Below are positions 1-7,375 of a stretch of 31,303 nt of DNA, one piece after another. The first letter of the stretch is position 1. The number at the start of each line of letters is the position of its first letter. The notes below the pieces were generated by a model that did not search any database, had not been told where the DNA came from, and was given only the letters and a program-made list of their open reading frames with translations. The stretch is taken from contig CAZOZP010000045.1 in NCBI GenBank assembly GCA_964584325.1, positions 1 to 31,303 on the forward strand, in the 5' to 3' direction. Source of the DNA: CAZOZP01 sp964584325 (GTDB taxonomy: Bacteria > Bacteroidota > Ignavibacteria > Ignavibacteriales > Melioribacteraceae). Both the position numbers and the translations under genes were made by a program.

Positions 1-43
1 TTTTTTAATCTGTAATATATTTCTTCAAAAGTACCTTTCCAAC

Positions 44-559
44 TTAAGCATTATAATAAGCAATAATTGCCCTGGTTGCGTTAATATAATCGTTCTGAGG
101 TTTTCTAAGATCCTCCAAAAGAGCAACGCTGGCTTCATCAAATCTTTTTTCTTCAAGCATTTCAAGAATAGGAATACGAGCATCATAATAATCCTGTCTG
201 GTTTTTGCCAATTCATTTAAGAGCATTACCCCCTTGTCCGTTTTGATTCTGCTTTTCAAAGAATCGATGTTTTTGCCGACATCCTGCCCAGTAGATTTTA
301 TTCTGTCTAAATTGGCGGCTATTTCACCTTTGAATTGCGGATTATCTCTTACAATAACCAGATTCCTTAATGCTCTGGCGGCATCATTAATAGCATCAAC
401 AATATTGTTTGCCCAGACTGTTTTCGGATATTTATCTGAAGCCAGATCGTGACTTATATCCTTAAGGTTTGATATGCTGGTAACGGCGATAACTATAAGA
501 ATTACCATCATTAAAGCCAGTGCCCCGAAATTAAGGGCAAGTCTAACTCCTATTTTCAT
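44..559 (-). CDS. Stand-alone four-helix-bundle sensor protein (MCP N-terminal part only)
   Basis: The 171-residue protein has a short basic N-terminus, one hydrophobic segment at about residues 7-29, then a helical region of about 140 residues like the periplasmic ligand-binding four-helix bundle of methyl-accepting chemotaxis proteins. It ends at a TAA just after the last bundle helix. There is no second membrane helix, HAMP or signalling domain. I read the 43 bases beyond the stop in all three frames and none continues as a membrane helix, so I do not see a simple frameshift. The start is firm: AGGAGAGG lies just upstream of the ATG at 559. It follows the MBL gene by 22 bp and is the last gene of the chemosensory operon visible here. 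It may be an accessory sensor that needs a partner, or a decayed receptor. The fold assignment is by pattern only. Confidence 0.72.
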   Translation of the reverse strand: MKIGVRLALNFGALALMMVILIVIAVTSISNLKDISHDLASDKYPKTVWANNIVDAINDAARALRNLVIVRDNPQFKGEIAANLDRIKSTGQDVGKNIDSLKSRIKTDKGVMLLNELAKTRQDYYDARIPILEMLEEKRFDEASVALLEDLRKPQNDYINATRAIIAYYNA

Positions 560-581
560 TTTCCTCTCCTGTTTGTGTTTC

Positions 582-1184
582 TTAAATATTTATTATTTCG
601 CAAGTCTTCACTATATCGAGCGAATGCCTTATTATTGCGGCAGGATCGCCTGTTATCGGGGCTCCGTGCCCGGGATAAACAACATCAATTTTCAGTTTTG
701 AAAGTTTTTCCAGACTTTCCAAATAATCTTTTGTATAGCTTCCGCCTTTGGAATGTATCTGTATTGTGGTATCGCCAGAAAACAGGATTCTTTCCGACGG
801 GAAATAAAAACAAACCGAATCTGAAGAATGTCCGGGTGTATGAATAACTTCCATAAAGCTTTCGCCAATGCGCATAATTTCATTCTGTTTAAATAGTCTG
901 GAAACTCCGGTAATCATATTTGCCGCTAAAATTTCAGGATTGAATTCAAGTTTAAGTGCCATCAATCCGCCTGTATGATCAAAATGAGTATGAGTAAGAA
1001 GTACCTTTTCTATTTGTTTTTTGCCGACACCGGTATTTGTCTTTTTTATTTCGGTTAAATACCATGCATCACTGCCTGTATCAATTACTGCGTTTACATC
1101 CTCAATTCTGTTCCACTCTCCGCGTAAGAGGTAAACATTACTGCTGTAAGTATTCGGATTGGTTTTCAGTTTAATCACTTTCAT
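582..1184 (-). CDS. MBL-fold metallo-hydrolase in the chemosensory operon
   Basis: This 200-residue protein has the complete dinuclear metal site of the metallo-beta-lactamase fold: H65-x-H67-x-D69-H70 in the THTHFDHTGG motif, H119 in PGHS, D138 in SGDT and H173 in PGHG. This pattern is typical of glyoxalase II-like hydrolases, and no extra domain is present. The substrate cannot be told from sequence. Its ATG overlaps the TAA of the CheR-like gene by one base (TAATG), so the two are very likely translationally coupled. The link to chemotaxis genes recalls the MBL-fold oxygen-binding diiron protein (ODP) of Treponema chemotaxis, but here the standard HxHxDH ligands are intact. It could be a true hydrolase or a metal-based sensor. 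Confidence 0.85.
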   Translation of the reverse strand: MKVIKLKTNPNTYSSNVYLLRGEWNRIEDVNAVIDTGSDAWYLTEIKKTNTGVGKKQIEKVLLTHTHFDHTGGLMALKLEFNPEILAANMITGVSRLFKQNEIMRIGESFMEVIHTPGHSSDSVCFYFPSERILFSGDTTIQIHSKGGSYTKDYLESLEKLSKLKIDVVYPGHGAPITGDPAAIIRHSLDIVKTCEIINI

Positions 1185-1789
1185 TAGAGTTTCCTGAATA
1201 ATTGTGCATCAGGTACTACTTGTTTAAATAAGCCTTTTATTTCATCAGGCATTTTCTGTGTCTGCTCAGTTATGAAAAAGCCTCCCGGTGTAAGAACTCT
1301 GTGAAACATTTTTATCACTTCAATTCTTTCCTGATATTGAAAATGCAGCAGTACATTTTTGCATACAATAAGGCTGTATCCGTCTCCGGGAGGTTGAAGC
1401 TTCAGGAGGTCGTTTTTTTCAAACTGGAGTTTTGATCTTATCAGTTCAATAAGTTTAAAATACCCCGGACGAAAAGAAACGGGCTCGAAATACTTTTTAA
1501 ATATTTCGGGTGGTATCCTCTTAACTTCTTCATCAGAATAAATCCCTTCTTTTATAATCTTCCCGAAAGTATCCTGGTCGTCTATATCAGTTGCGTGTAT
1601 CATAACATTCTTAAATGAAAATTGTCCCATATTTTCCGCAAGCAGAATTGCAAGAGTATAGGGCTCGGGGCCCATCGCACATCCTGCATCCCAAATCCGG
1701 ATTCGGCTTCTTCCGGTTACTTCAGGTATGAGGTGGTTCACCGCGTGTTCAAGTGTATGTAAATCTCTGAAAAAAAATGTAAATGCCAT
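1184..1789 (-). CDS. cheR: CheR-like methyltransferase, catalytic domain only
   Basis: CheR transfers a methyl group from S-adenosylmethionine to glutamates of chemoreceptors. This 201-residue protein shows the TFFFRD entry motif near the N-terminus, the SAM-binding loop DAGCAMGPEPYTLA at about residues 34-47, the acidic HATDID motif, and VCKNVLLHF, equivalent to the CRNVLIYF of classical CheR. Usual CheR proteins are about 270-290 residues with an N-terminal helical domain that helps receptor binding. That domain is absent. The gene sits 1 bp after the cheA stop and overlaps the MBL gene by 1 bp. The likely local substrate is the soluble MCP-like protein encoded upstream in the operon. No CheB methylesterase is visible in the window. 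Confidence 0.85.
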   Translation of the reverse strand: MAFTFFFRDLHTLEHAVNHLIPEVTGRSRIRIWDAGCAMGPEPYTLAILLAENMGQFSFKNVMIHATDIDDQDTFGKIIKEGIYSDEEVKRIPPEIFKKYFEPVSFRPGYFKLIELIRSKLQFEKNDLLKLQPPGDGYSLIVCKNVLLHFQYQERIEVIKMFHRVLTPGGFFITEQTQKMPDEIKGLFKQVVPDAQLFRKL

Positions 1790-1790
1790 A

Positions 1791-3872
1791 TCAGTTCAAT
1801 TTTAGTTTTTCAATAGTTTCTTCATTCTGAGCAATTTTAATCACATCCAATATAAGAGCCACTGTGCCGTTACCGAGAATTGTGGCGCCGCTGATGTTTT
1901 CCGCATTTTTGTAAATCTTACCTAACGATTTAATTACTGTCTGGTGCTGGCCAACCACTGTATCAACAACAAATCCTATTCTGCTGCCGTTAATATTCAT
2001 TACTACAATTTGTTCAATATCGGGTGTTTTGCCGGCTATCTGAAGATTCTCACGAAGCCTTATATACGGAACCATTTCGCCCCGTAAGTGAACCACGTGT
2101 CTGTGGTGGGCAATTTTTACCTGACTATTTATAAGTTCAATACATTCTTCTACTGCAGAAAGCGGTAGTATGAAGTTTTCCTGTTCAATGCTTACCAGCA
2201 ATCCGTCAATAATTGCAAGTGTTAGCGGCAGTTTAAGAGTTATCCTGGTTCCCTTCCCTTCGGTGCTCTCAATCTGCACACTTCCTCTAAGAGCTTCAAT
2301 TGCCAGTTTCACGGCATCCATTCCAACACCGCGGCCTGATACATTTGTAACTTGTTTTGCGGTTGAGAACCCGGGCAGAAAAGTAAGATTGTAAATCTCG
2401 CTGTCTGTAAGAACCTGCTCTGCAGAAATGAGTCCCCTTGCCACTGCCTTTTCTCTTATAGCTTCTTTATTCAATCCGGCGCCGTCATCTGAAATAATTA
2501 TCAATACATTACCGGCCGAGTGTGCCGCTGCCAGGTGCACCTTCCCCATTCGGCTCTTCCCCTTTTGCTCTCTCATATCTGGATTCTCAATGCCGTGGTC
2601 TATTGAGTTTCTGATAATATGTACAAGCGGATCAGCCAGTCTGTCAATAACAGTTTTGTCTAATTCAGTTTCTCCTCCGTCAGTTGTCAGCTCTACCTGC
2701 TTGCCTAATTCTTTTGAAAGATCTCTGACAAGTCGTTTGAATTTTGAAAAAGTAGTGCCAATCGGCAACATTCGAATATTCAGAGCGCTGTCTCTCAAAG
2801 ACCAGGTAATTCTTTCAACTTCCTCAGCAACAGAGAGCATAGTAGGGTCATTATTTATCGATGCTATTTCACTTAACCTGGCTTGAATAGTTACAAGTTC
2901 ACCCACAAGATTCACGAGTTCATCCAGCTTCTCGGCACTTACTCTCAAACTTGATACAGCTTCCCCGTCGTGGTGATTATCTGCAACATCCTTGGATTTA
3001 GAAGATGTTTTGTCTTCAAGCCCTCCTGAAGGAACAGAAGAAGTTTGAAAATCCAAAAGAAGTTCCTTTATTTCCGGTTTTTTTGTTTTGCAGATATCAA
3101 GCAACAAGTTCCCGAAATCAAAAAAATCTTCCTCTTTCGGCAATTTATTTCCGCTGTCTATTACTTCAATAGATAAATCGCAATAATCCTCAACAAATAT
3201 GAAAACATCCTGAACCGCATCAGCTCCCTTTGATGTTCGCAATAAAATATCCCAGCCGGTATAGCATTTCTCCGGATCAACAAAATCAAGTTCAGGCACA
3301 TTTCCGAAATAACCAATCAGAACAGTTTGACCCAAAGTTTTGATTTCTTTTATAAGATTTATCGGGTTCGTTCCGGTTAGGAATATTCCTGAATCAGGAA
3401 CAAACTGAATCAAAAAGGTTTTTGTTTCTTCCGAAGACTGCAAAACAGGTTTTTCTTCCTGCAGTAATTCTTCAGAAGCACTCATCGATTTCTTATAATT
3501 CAAGACTATCTGTCCGAATGTCTGAACAATCGATTTGGTTTTTGATTCATCAATCTTAGATTTATCTTCATATCTCAGCATCAGAGTTATCTGGTCGCAT
3601 GCTTCAAGTGTCAGGTCAATAATATCTTTTGTTATACTCAAACTGCCGTTTCGTATAAGATCGTAAGCTGTTTCAATATCGTGAGTAAACATTGAAATAT
3701 CATCATAACCGAACATACCTGCAGAGCCTTTAACTGTGTGAAGTGCTCTGAATATTTTATCTATCAGTCCCGTTTTCCCGGGATTCCTTTCGATTTCTAT
3801 CAACGAGTTTTCAAGCTCGGAAATCAATTCGGAAGCTTCTTCAATGAAAGCCTTAACATGAGTATCTATCAT
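1791..3872 (-). CDS. cheA: Chemotaxis histidine kinase CheA
   Basis: CheA autophosphorylates and passes phosphate to CheY. The 693 residues contain a P1/Hpt domain with phospho-acceptor H45 (ALHTVKGSAG), a linker with a region at about 150-240 like the regulatory segment of other CheA proteins, the dimerisation helices from about 309 (LRVSAEKLDELVNLVGELV), and a GHKL ATPase with N box RNSIDHGIE (421-429), DDGAG (462-466), GRGVGMD (513-519) and GKGT (539-542). A C-terminal CheW-like P5 domain fills about 550-690. All key residues are present, so it should be active. The ATG overlaps the cheY stop by four bases (ATGA). The CheW-like domain is the only one encoded in the window. Confidence 0.96.
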   Translation of the reverse strand: MIDTHVKAFIEEASELISELENSLIEIERNPGKTGLIDKIFRALHTVKGSAGMFGYDDISMFTHDIETAYDLIRNGSLSITKDIIDLTLEACDQITLMLRYEDKSKIDESKTKSIVQTFGQIVLNYKKSMSASEELLQEEKPVLQSSEETKTFLIQFVPDSGIFLTGTNPINLIKEIKTLGQTVLIGYFGNVPELDFVDPEKCYTGWDILLRTSKGADAVQDVFIFVEDYCDLSIEVIDSGNKLPKEEDFFDFGNLLLDICKTKKPEIKELLLDFQTSSVPSGGLEDKTSSKSKDVADNHHDGEAVSSLRVSAEKLDELVNLVGELVTIQARLSEIASINNDPTMLSVAEEVERITWSLRDSALNIRMLPIGTTFSKFKRLVRDLSKELGKQVELTTDGGETELDKTVIDRLADPLVHIIRNSIDHGIENPDMREQKGKSRMGKVHLAAAHSAGNVLIIISDDGAGLNKEAIREKAVARGLISAEQVLTDSEIYNLTFLPGFSTAKQVTNVSGRGVGMDAVKLAIEALRGSVQIESTEGKGTRITLKLPLTLAIIDGLLVSIEQENFILPLSAVEECIELINSQVKIAHHRHVVHLRGEMVPYIRLRENLQIAGKTPDIEQIVVMNINGSRIGFVVDTVVGQHQTVIKSLGKIYKNAENISGATILGNGTVALILDVIKIAQNEETIEKLKLN

Positions 3873-4234
3873 CCCATCACCTTGTTTATTACTGCGGTTA
3901 ATTGTTCAGGTTTAAAAGGTTTAACAATCCAGCCCGTGGCTCCCGCATTTTTTCCTTCGATTTTCTTTTCTGCCTGGGATTCAGTTGTAAGCATAATTAT
4001 CGGTGTAAACTTATACATTGGGTTTGCCCGAAGTTGTCTGATTAATTCAATGCCATCCATATTAGGCATATTTAAGTCAGTTACAACCATATTTACAGAC
4101 TTCCCTTTTATTTTTGCCAGCGCATCACTTCCGTCTGAAGCTTCAATCACATTAAAACCTGCTTCCCTTAGTGTAAATCCCACCATTTGTCTTACACTAG
4201 CCGAATCGTCAACAGTTAAAATTGTTTTAGCCAT
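3869..4234 (-). CDS. cheY: CheY-type single-domain response regulator
   Basis: The 121-residue protein is a lone receiver domain. It has the acidic pair D9-D10, the phospho-acceptor D53 (TDLNMPNMDG), T83 and K105 (VKPF), so all the conserved catalytic positions are present. With no output domain it probably acts by binding a partner, either a flagellar switch or, if this pathway has an alternative function, another target. Position 102 of the switch region is Trp, where classical CheY often has Tyr or Phe. It overlaps the STAS gene by 8 bases and cheA by 4, so it is co-expressed with its likely kinase. Confidence 0.95.
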   Translation of the reverse strand: MAKTILTVDDSASVRQMVGFTLREAGFNVIEASDGSDALAKIKGKSVNMVVTDLNMPNMDGIELIRQLRANPMYKFTPIIMLTTESQAEKKIEGKNAGATGWIVKPFKPEQLTAVINKVMG

Positions 4235-4577
4235 TTTTTAGATCTCCATCATCCTCTATTGGTATTATGCTTTCAGCTATCCATCCGCAATCGTGATAAC
4301 CTGCATTCCCAATAAACTCAAAAAAAGTATTTTCGTCTTTAATATTAAAATATATTTTCTTCCCCAATATTCCGGCAGTCCGATTAAGTGAAATCAGAAG
4401 CTGCAGGAAAGAAAGATCGTAATCGTCTGAATTGTATAAATCAAGTACAACCATTTTATACTTTTCGATACACTCTGAAAACCTCAATTTAATAGCCTCG
4501 GCATTTTGAACAGTGAGCTGTCCTGATAGTTCAATAACCGCTCTTGATTCGAATTCATCAATTTTTGTTTCGTACAT
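4227..4577 (-). CDS. STAS-domain protein
   Basis: This 116-residue protein has the layout of a STAS domain: a beta strand with the ELSGQLT motif, the strand VVLDL at about 43-47, then the switch loop DYDLSFLQLL. In anti-sigma-factor antagonists the loop reads DSSGLxxL and the second Ser is phosphorylated; here S56 occupies that position. A short acidic tail follows. It could be a partner-switching component reading out the chemosensory signal, or a scaffold. It lies between the MCP-like gene (7 bp gap) and cheY (8 bp overlap). No RsbW-type kinase is adjacent, but a protein with a related ATPase domain is encoded at 13148-14425. Confidence 0.82.
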   Translation of the reverse strand: MYETKIDEFESRAVIELSGQLTVQNAEAIKLRFSECIEKYKMVVLDLYNSDDYDLSFLQLLISLNRTAGILGKKIYFNIKDENTFFEFIGNAGYHDCGWIAESIIPIEDDGDLKNG

Positions 4578-4584
4578 TTTATTC

Positions 4585-6366
4585 TCAAAATAATTCTACA
4601 TTATCTCCAAGTCCGGAATCATAATCAGATACAGGTTTTTCCGGTGCTTTACTGATAAGCTTTTTCCCTGTATATTGCTCGTGGACTTTCCTTTCACTGC
4701 TCATTGTATATTTTCTGTAAATATTTTTTGTGTTAGCATCTCTATCCGATTTAATATCCAGGTGTATTCTAAGTTGTTCTGAAATTCCACCTAACAGATA
4801 CATCATTTTCCCGAGTGTTTCATCTGCTTTATTGTGAATTGTAATTCCCGTGCGGCATTTATGAATATCGCCAAGAAGAAGATTAACCTTATTTTCCATT
4901 GATTTAACATTTTCAGCAGTGGCCTTTTCCGAAGAAAGCAGTGCAGCCAGAAGCGTATTAATTGATGCTACAGAATTAAGTATTCCTCCGGTTTTACCTC
5001 TATTTTCACTTGCAATATTATCTTTCAGTTTACCTGTATCCTCAAGAACACCTTCCAGCAGACTCATAGTTGATCCTGTCTGGGTTTTTGCTTCAAGTGA
5101 TAGTCCTTGAATAGATTCTGAAATAATTCCTAAGGCGCTCCCGTTGCTTCCAAAATGTGCCGCCTTTACCCTGGCATTCAATGCAATAATTTCAATCTCG
5201 CTACCTACTTCCTCAATTTCAATAACTTGTTTAGACAAATCATCAACTATTGAAACTATTGATTTAATTGCTTCGGCAAGTTCATCAGATATTTCAATAT
5301 TGTTCATAAGGCCTTTGGATATAAATCCGAGATCAGATTCGAAATTGCGAAGACTTGCCTGTCCGCCCTCAATACCTGCCAAAGCATAAGATTCTTTTAG
5401 AATTGCAGAAACACCATTTTCAACATTTGTCAAATGGCTTATGATTTCCTCTACCGCAGATACAAATTCTGATTTTGTATTTTCAAGCTGAATCGCCTCT
5501 AATCCGAGTAAGTCATAAACCATTCCCCAAAACTCAGAGTTCTGCCCTTCTTCATCCTCAGCCATAATTTTCGCCTGTATATCCACTAGAGCTTGCTGAG
5601 TATGTTCAAGTTGCTGGCGTGTTATATCGTGAAACTGAATAGCAGAAACTATGCCTGAAATACTTGATAATACATTCGAGGCTAAATCTGATACAATTGA
5701 AGCCTTTGCTGATATTTCTTTGTTTTTACTTTTAAATTGAAGCAGAGAACGAGTTGTTTTATTCAGCACTTGTTTTGACTGTTCCTGCTGTTTAAGTTCG
5801 AGTCCGTCAAGATCCGATGCGGTTTTTTTCAGTTCATTAATCAGGAAGCCTGCTTTCTTTTTAATAATTCCTATTTTATCACTGATTATACCGGAAAGTT
5901 TATCCACGCTCTCGGCTAAAGCAAAAAATCCGGTATCTTCAAGATTTAACCTGGTGCTTTCAATTTTTGTAGATATTCCAAGCATTCTGAATCGTTTAAC
6001 TATTCTTTCAAATCCGGAAAGTTCATCTTCAATACATTCAAGTTTTGAATGAGTTTCTAAAAGTTCATCCCTGTTATTTTTAATAAGCCCCGCTTCTTCG
6101 CTTAAAAAACTGCCTATTTCTTCAAGCATGGTTTCAAGTTCGGAAATTCCTTTGTTAAGAATTTCTCCGGTTATAGTTTCAGTTATCAAAACAGCCTGCT
6201 CGGATACCTGGGCAGAGTTCTTAAGATATAACTGAAGTTTTCCTCCAATCTCCAGAAAACTTTTTTCCGAAGTTTCAGAAAAACTTGTGATGAGCATACA
6301 AATATCATTAAGGTGTTTGAGGAGGTCCCTAATATCGCTTTTTTCAATTTTCGTCATTTTAGCCAT
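4585..6366 (-). CDS. Soluble MCP-like coiled-coil signalling protein with CheZ-like motif
   Basis: Residue numbers count from the ATG at 6387. The protein is almost entirely helical, with no membrane segment and no sensor domain I recognise. It has two regions resembling the MCP signalling hairpin tip: about 131-165 (MLGISTKIESTRLNL...) and about 391-435 (IEIIALNARVKAAHFGSNG...), the second closer to the canonical LLALNAAIEAARAGE. Between them, AIQFHDITRQQLEHTQQAL (249-267) contains D254-x-x-x-Q258, the spacing of the CheZ phosphatase active site. The C-terminus is GDNVELF, an acidic tail ending in Phe. I prefer the ATG at 6366, which gives an 8-base overlap with the kinase gene; an ATG at 6387 adds seven residues. 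It is the likely receptor or scaffold for the CheA and CheR encoded next to it. Confidence 0.8.
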   Translation of the reverse strand: MAKMTKIEKSDIRDLLKHLNDICMLITSFSETSEKSFLEIGGKLQLYLKNSAQVSEQAVLITETITGEILNKGISELETMLEEIGSFLSEEAGLIKNNRDELLETHSKLECIEDELSGFERIVKRFRMLGISTKIESTRLNLEDTGFFALAESVDKLSGIISDKIGIIKKKAGFLINELKKTASDLDGLELKQQEQSKQVLNKTTRSLLQFKSKNKEISAKASIVSDLASNVLSSISGIVSAIQFHDITRQQLEHTQQALVDIQAKIMAEDEEGQNSEFWGMVYDLLGLEAIQLENTKSEFVSAVEEIISHLTNVENGVSAILKESYALAGIEGGQASLRNFESDLGFISKGLMNNIEISDELAEAIKSIVSIVDDLSKQVIEIEEVGSEIEIIALNARVKAAHFGSNGSALGIISESIQGLSLEAKTQTGSTMSLLEGVLEDTGKLKDNIASENRGKTGGILNSVASINTLLAALLSSEKATAENVKSMENKVNLLLGDIHKCRTGITIHNKADETLGKMMYLLGGISEQLRIHLDIKSDRDANTKNIYRKYTMSSERKVHEQYTGKKLISKAPEKPVSDYDSGLGDNVELF

Positions 6367-6927
6367 TAGAATTCTCAATAATTTCATATGCCAGAGGCAG
6401 TGAAAGTTTAATTCTTGTGTATTTATTTACTTCAGATTCAAAACTTATGGATATACCGTAAAGTCTGGATGCTTCTTTTACTATAGCAAGCCCTAAACCC
6501 ATTCCTTCACGGTTTTCATTACCCGGATCAATTTTATTAAAGTTCCCCGATTCTTCGATTTTCCTTATATTGATTCCCTCCCCGTTATCTTCAATAATCA
6601 ATACATAGTAATTATTTTCTTCAAATCCTCGAATAACAACCGGAGTCTCAGAACCGGAAAATTTGAGTGCATTTTCGAATAATTCAGAAAGAATATCTTG
6701 AAATATCTGGTCATCGATCCTTACTTCAGCTTCATCGGCTTTAATTTCAACGTCCTGAATTCTATTTTCTTCTATGGAGTGACTAATAAGTATTTTGGAA
6801 ATATATCCTTTGCTGATTTTCACTGAAGAAGTTTTAATATTTTTTTTATCCAGGGAAATTAAGTAGCCGTATTTAATAAGTTTTTCTATTCTTCTATGCA
6901 ATCGTTTACCTGAGCGGTTTATTCTAT

Positions 6928-7348
6928 GAGCAATTTCCTTAATATCATCTCCCTCTAAAAAGCGGCTATCCTGCTCCATCATTTCAGAGAATCCGAGTAT
7001 GCTGATTAGTGGTGTTCTTAATTCGTGCGGTACATTTTTCACGAAGGAATTTCTTGCTTCTTCAAGAATTGTATAATAGTTTTCTTTCTTTCTGAGTCTG
7101 CTGCTTACTGACTCCAGAACATCTTTAGCTTTGAAAGGTTTGGTAAGATAATCATCTGCCCCGCAGCGCATACCCTCTCTAATGTTTTCAGCTTCAATTT
7201 TTGCCGTTAGCATCACAACCGGAATTACTGACGTTTCGGGATTTTCCTGCAATTTTTCCAATAATTTCAGCCCGTCCATTCGAGGCATTCTAATGTCGCT
7301 GAGAATTAAATCAGGAAACATTACCGATGCTATATTCAGACCTTCTTC
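6928..7348. repeat. Left copy of 421-bp target site duplication
   Basis: It is identical in every base I compared to 8998-9418, in direct orientation, and abuts the left inverted repeat of the insertion sequence. The sequence encodes receiver and early HisKA parts of the interrupted kinase. Confidence 0.93.
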
Positions 7349-7362
7349 CTGTCTTCCGCATT
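7349..7362 (+). repeat. Left terminal inverted repeat of the IS
   Basis: CTGTCTTCCGCATT; it pairs with 8984-8997 at 12 of 14 positions and directly adjoins the target duplication. Confidence 0.88.
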
Positions 7363-7375
7363 GGGACACCCTGAC

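Larger units (their letters stand above)
6359..7369 (-). pseudogene. 3' part of IS-interrupted REC-histidine kinase
   Basis: This open frame of 336 codons starts with a GTG inside the left end of the insertion sequence and runs into the target gene. It lacks the first 36 residues of the receiver, including the acidic pocket. It keeps the phospho-acceptor Asp (D25 here, D52 in the intact protein), a full HisKA region (NVPHELRTP, H115 here) and a GHKL ATPase with ELFENALKF, EDNGEGI and GMGLGLAIV. If made, it would be a kinase with a broken receiver. Bases 6928-7348 are one copy of the 421-bp target duplication. There is no membrane helix. The stop overlaps the downstream MCP-like gene. Confidence 0.85.

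Noticed and set aside
1..60. Frameshift at the end of the four-helix-bundle gene
   Set aside because: I read the 43 bases after the stop in three frames. None gives a membrane helix or HAMP start.
2428..2886. 152-codon open frame on the plus strand
   Set aside because: It is antisense to the ATPase and dimerisation regions of cheA and shows only low-complexity hydrophobic/Ser-rich sequence.
4585..6366. Classical membrane chemoreceptor
   Set aside because: There is no transmembrane segment, HAMP or periplasmic domain, and the protein is charged and helical throughout.
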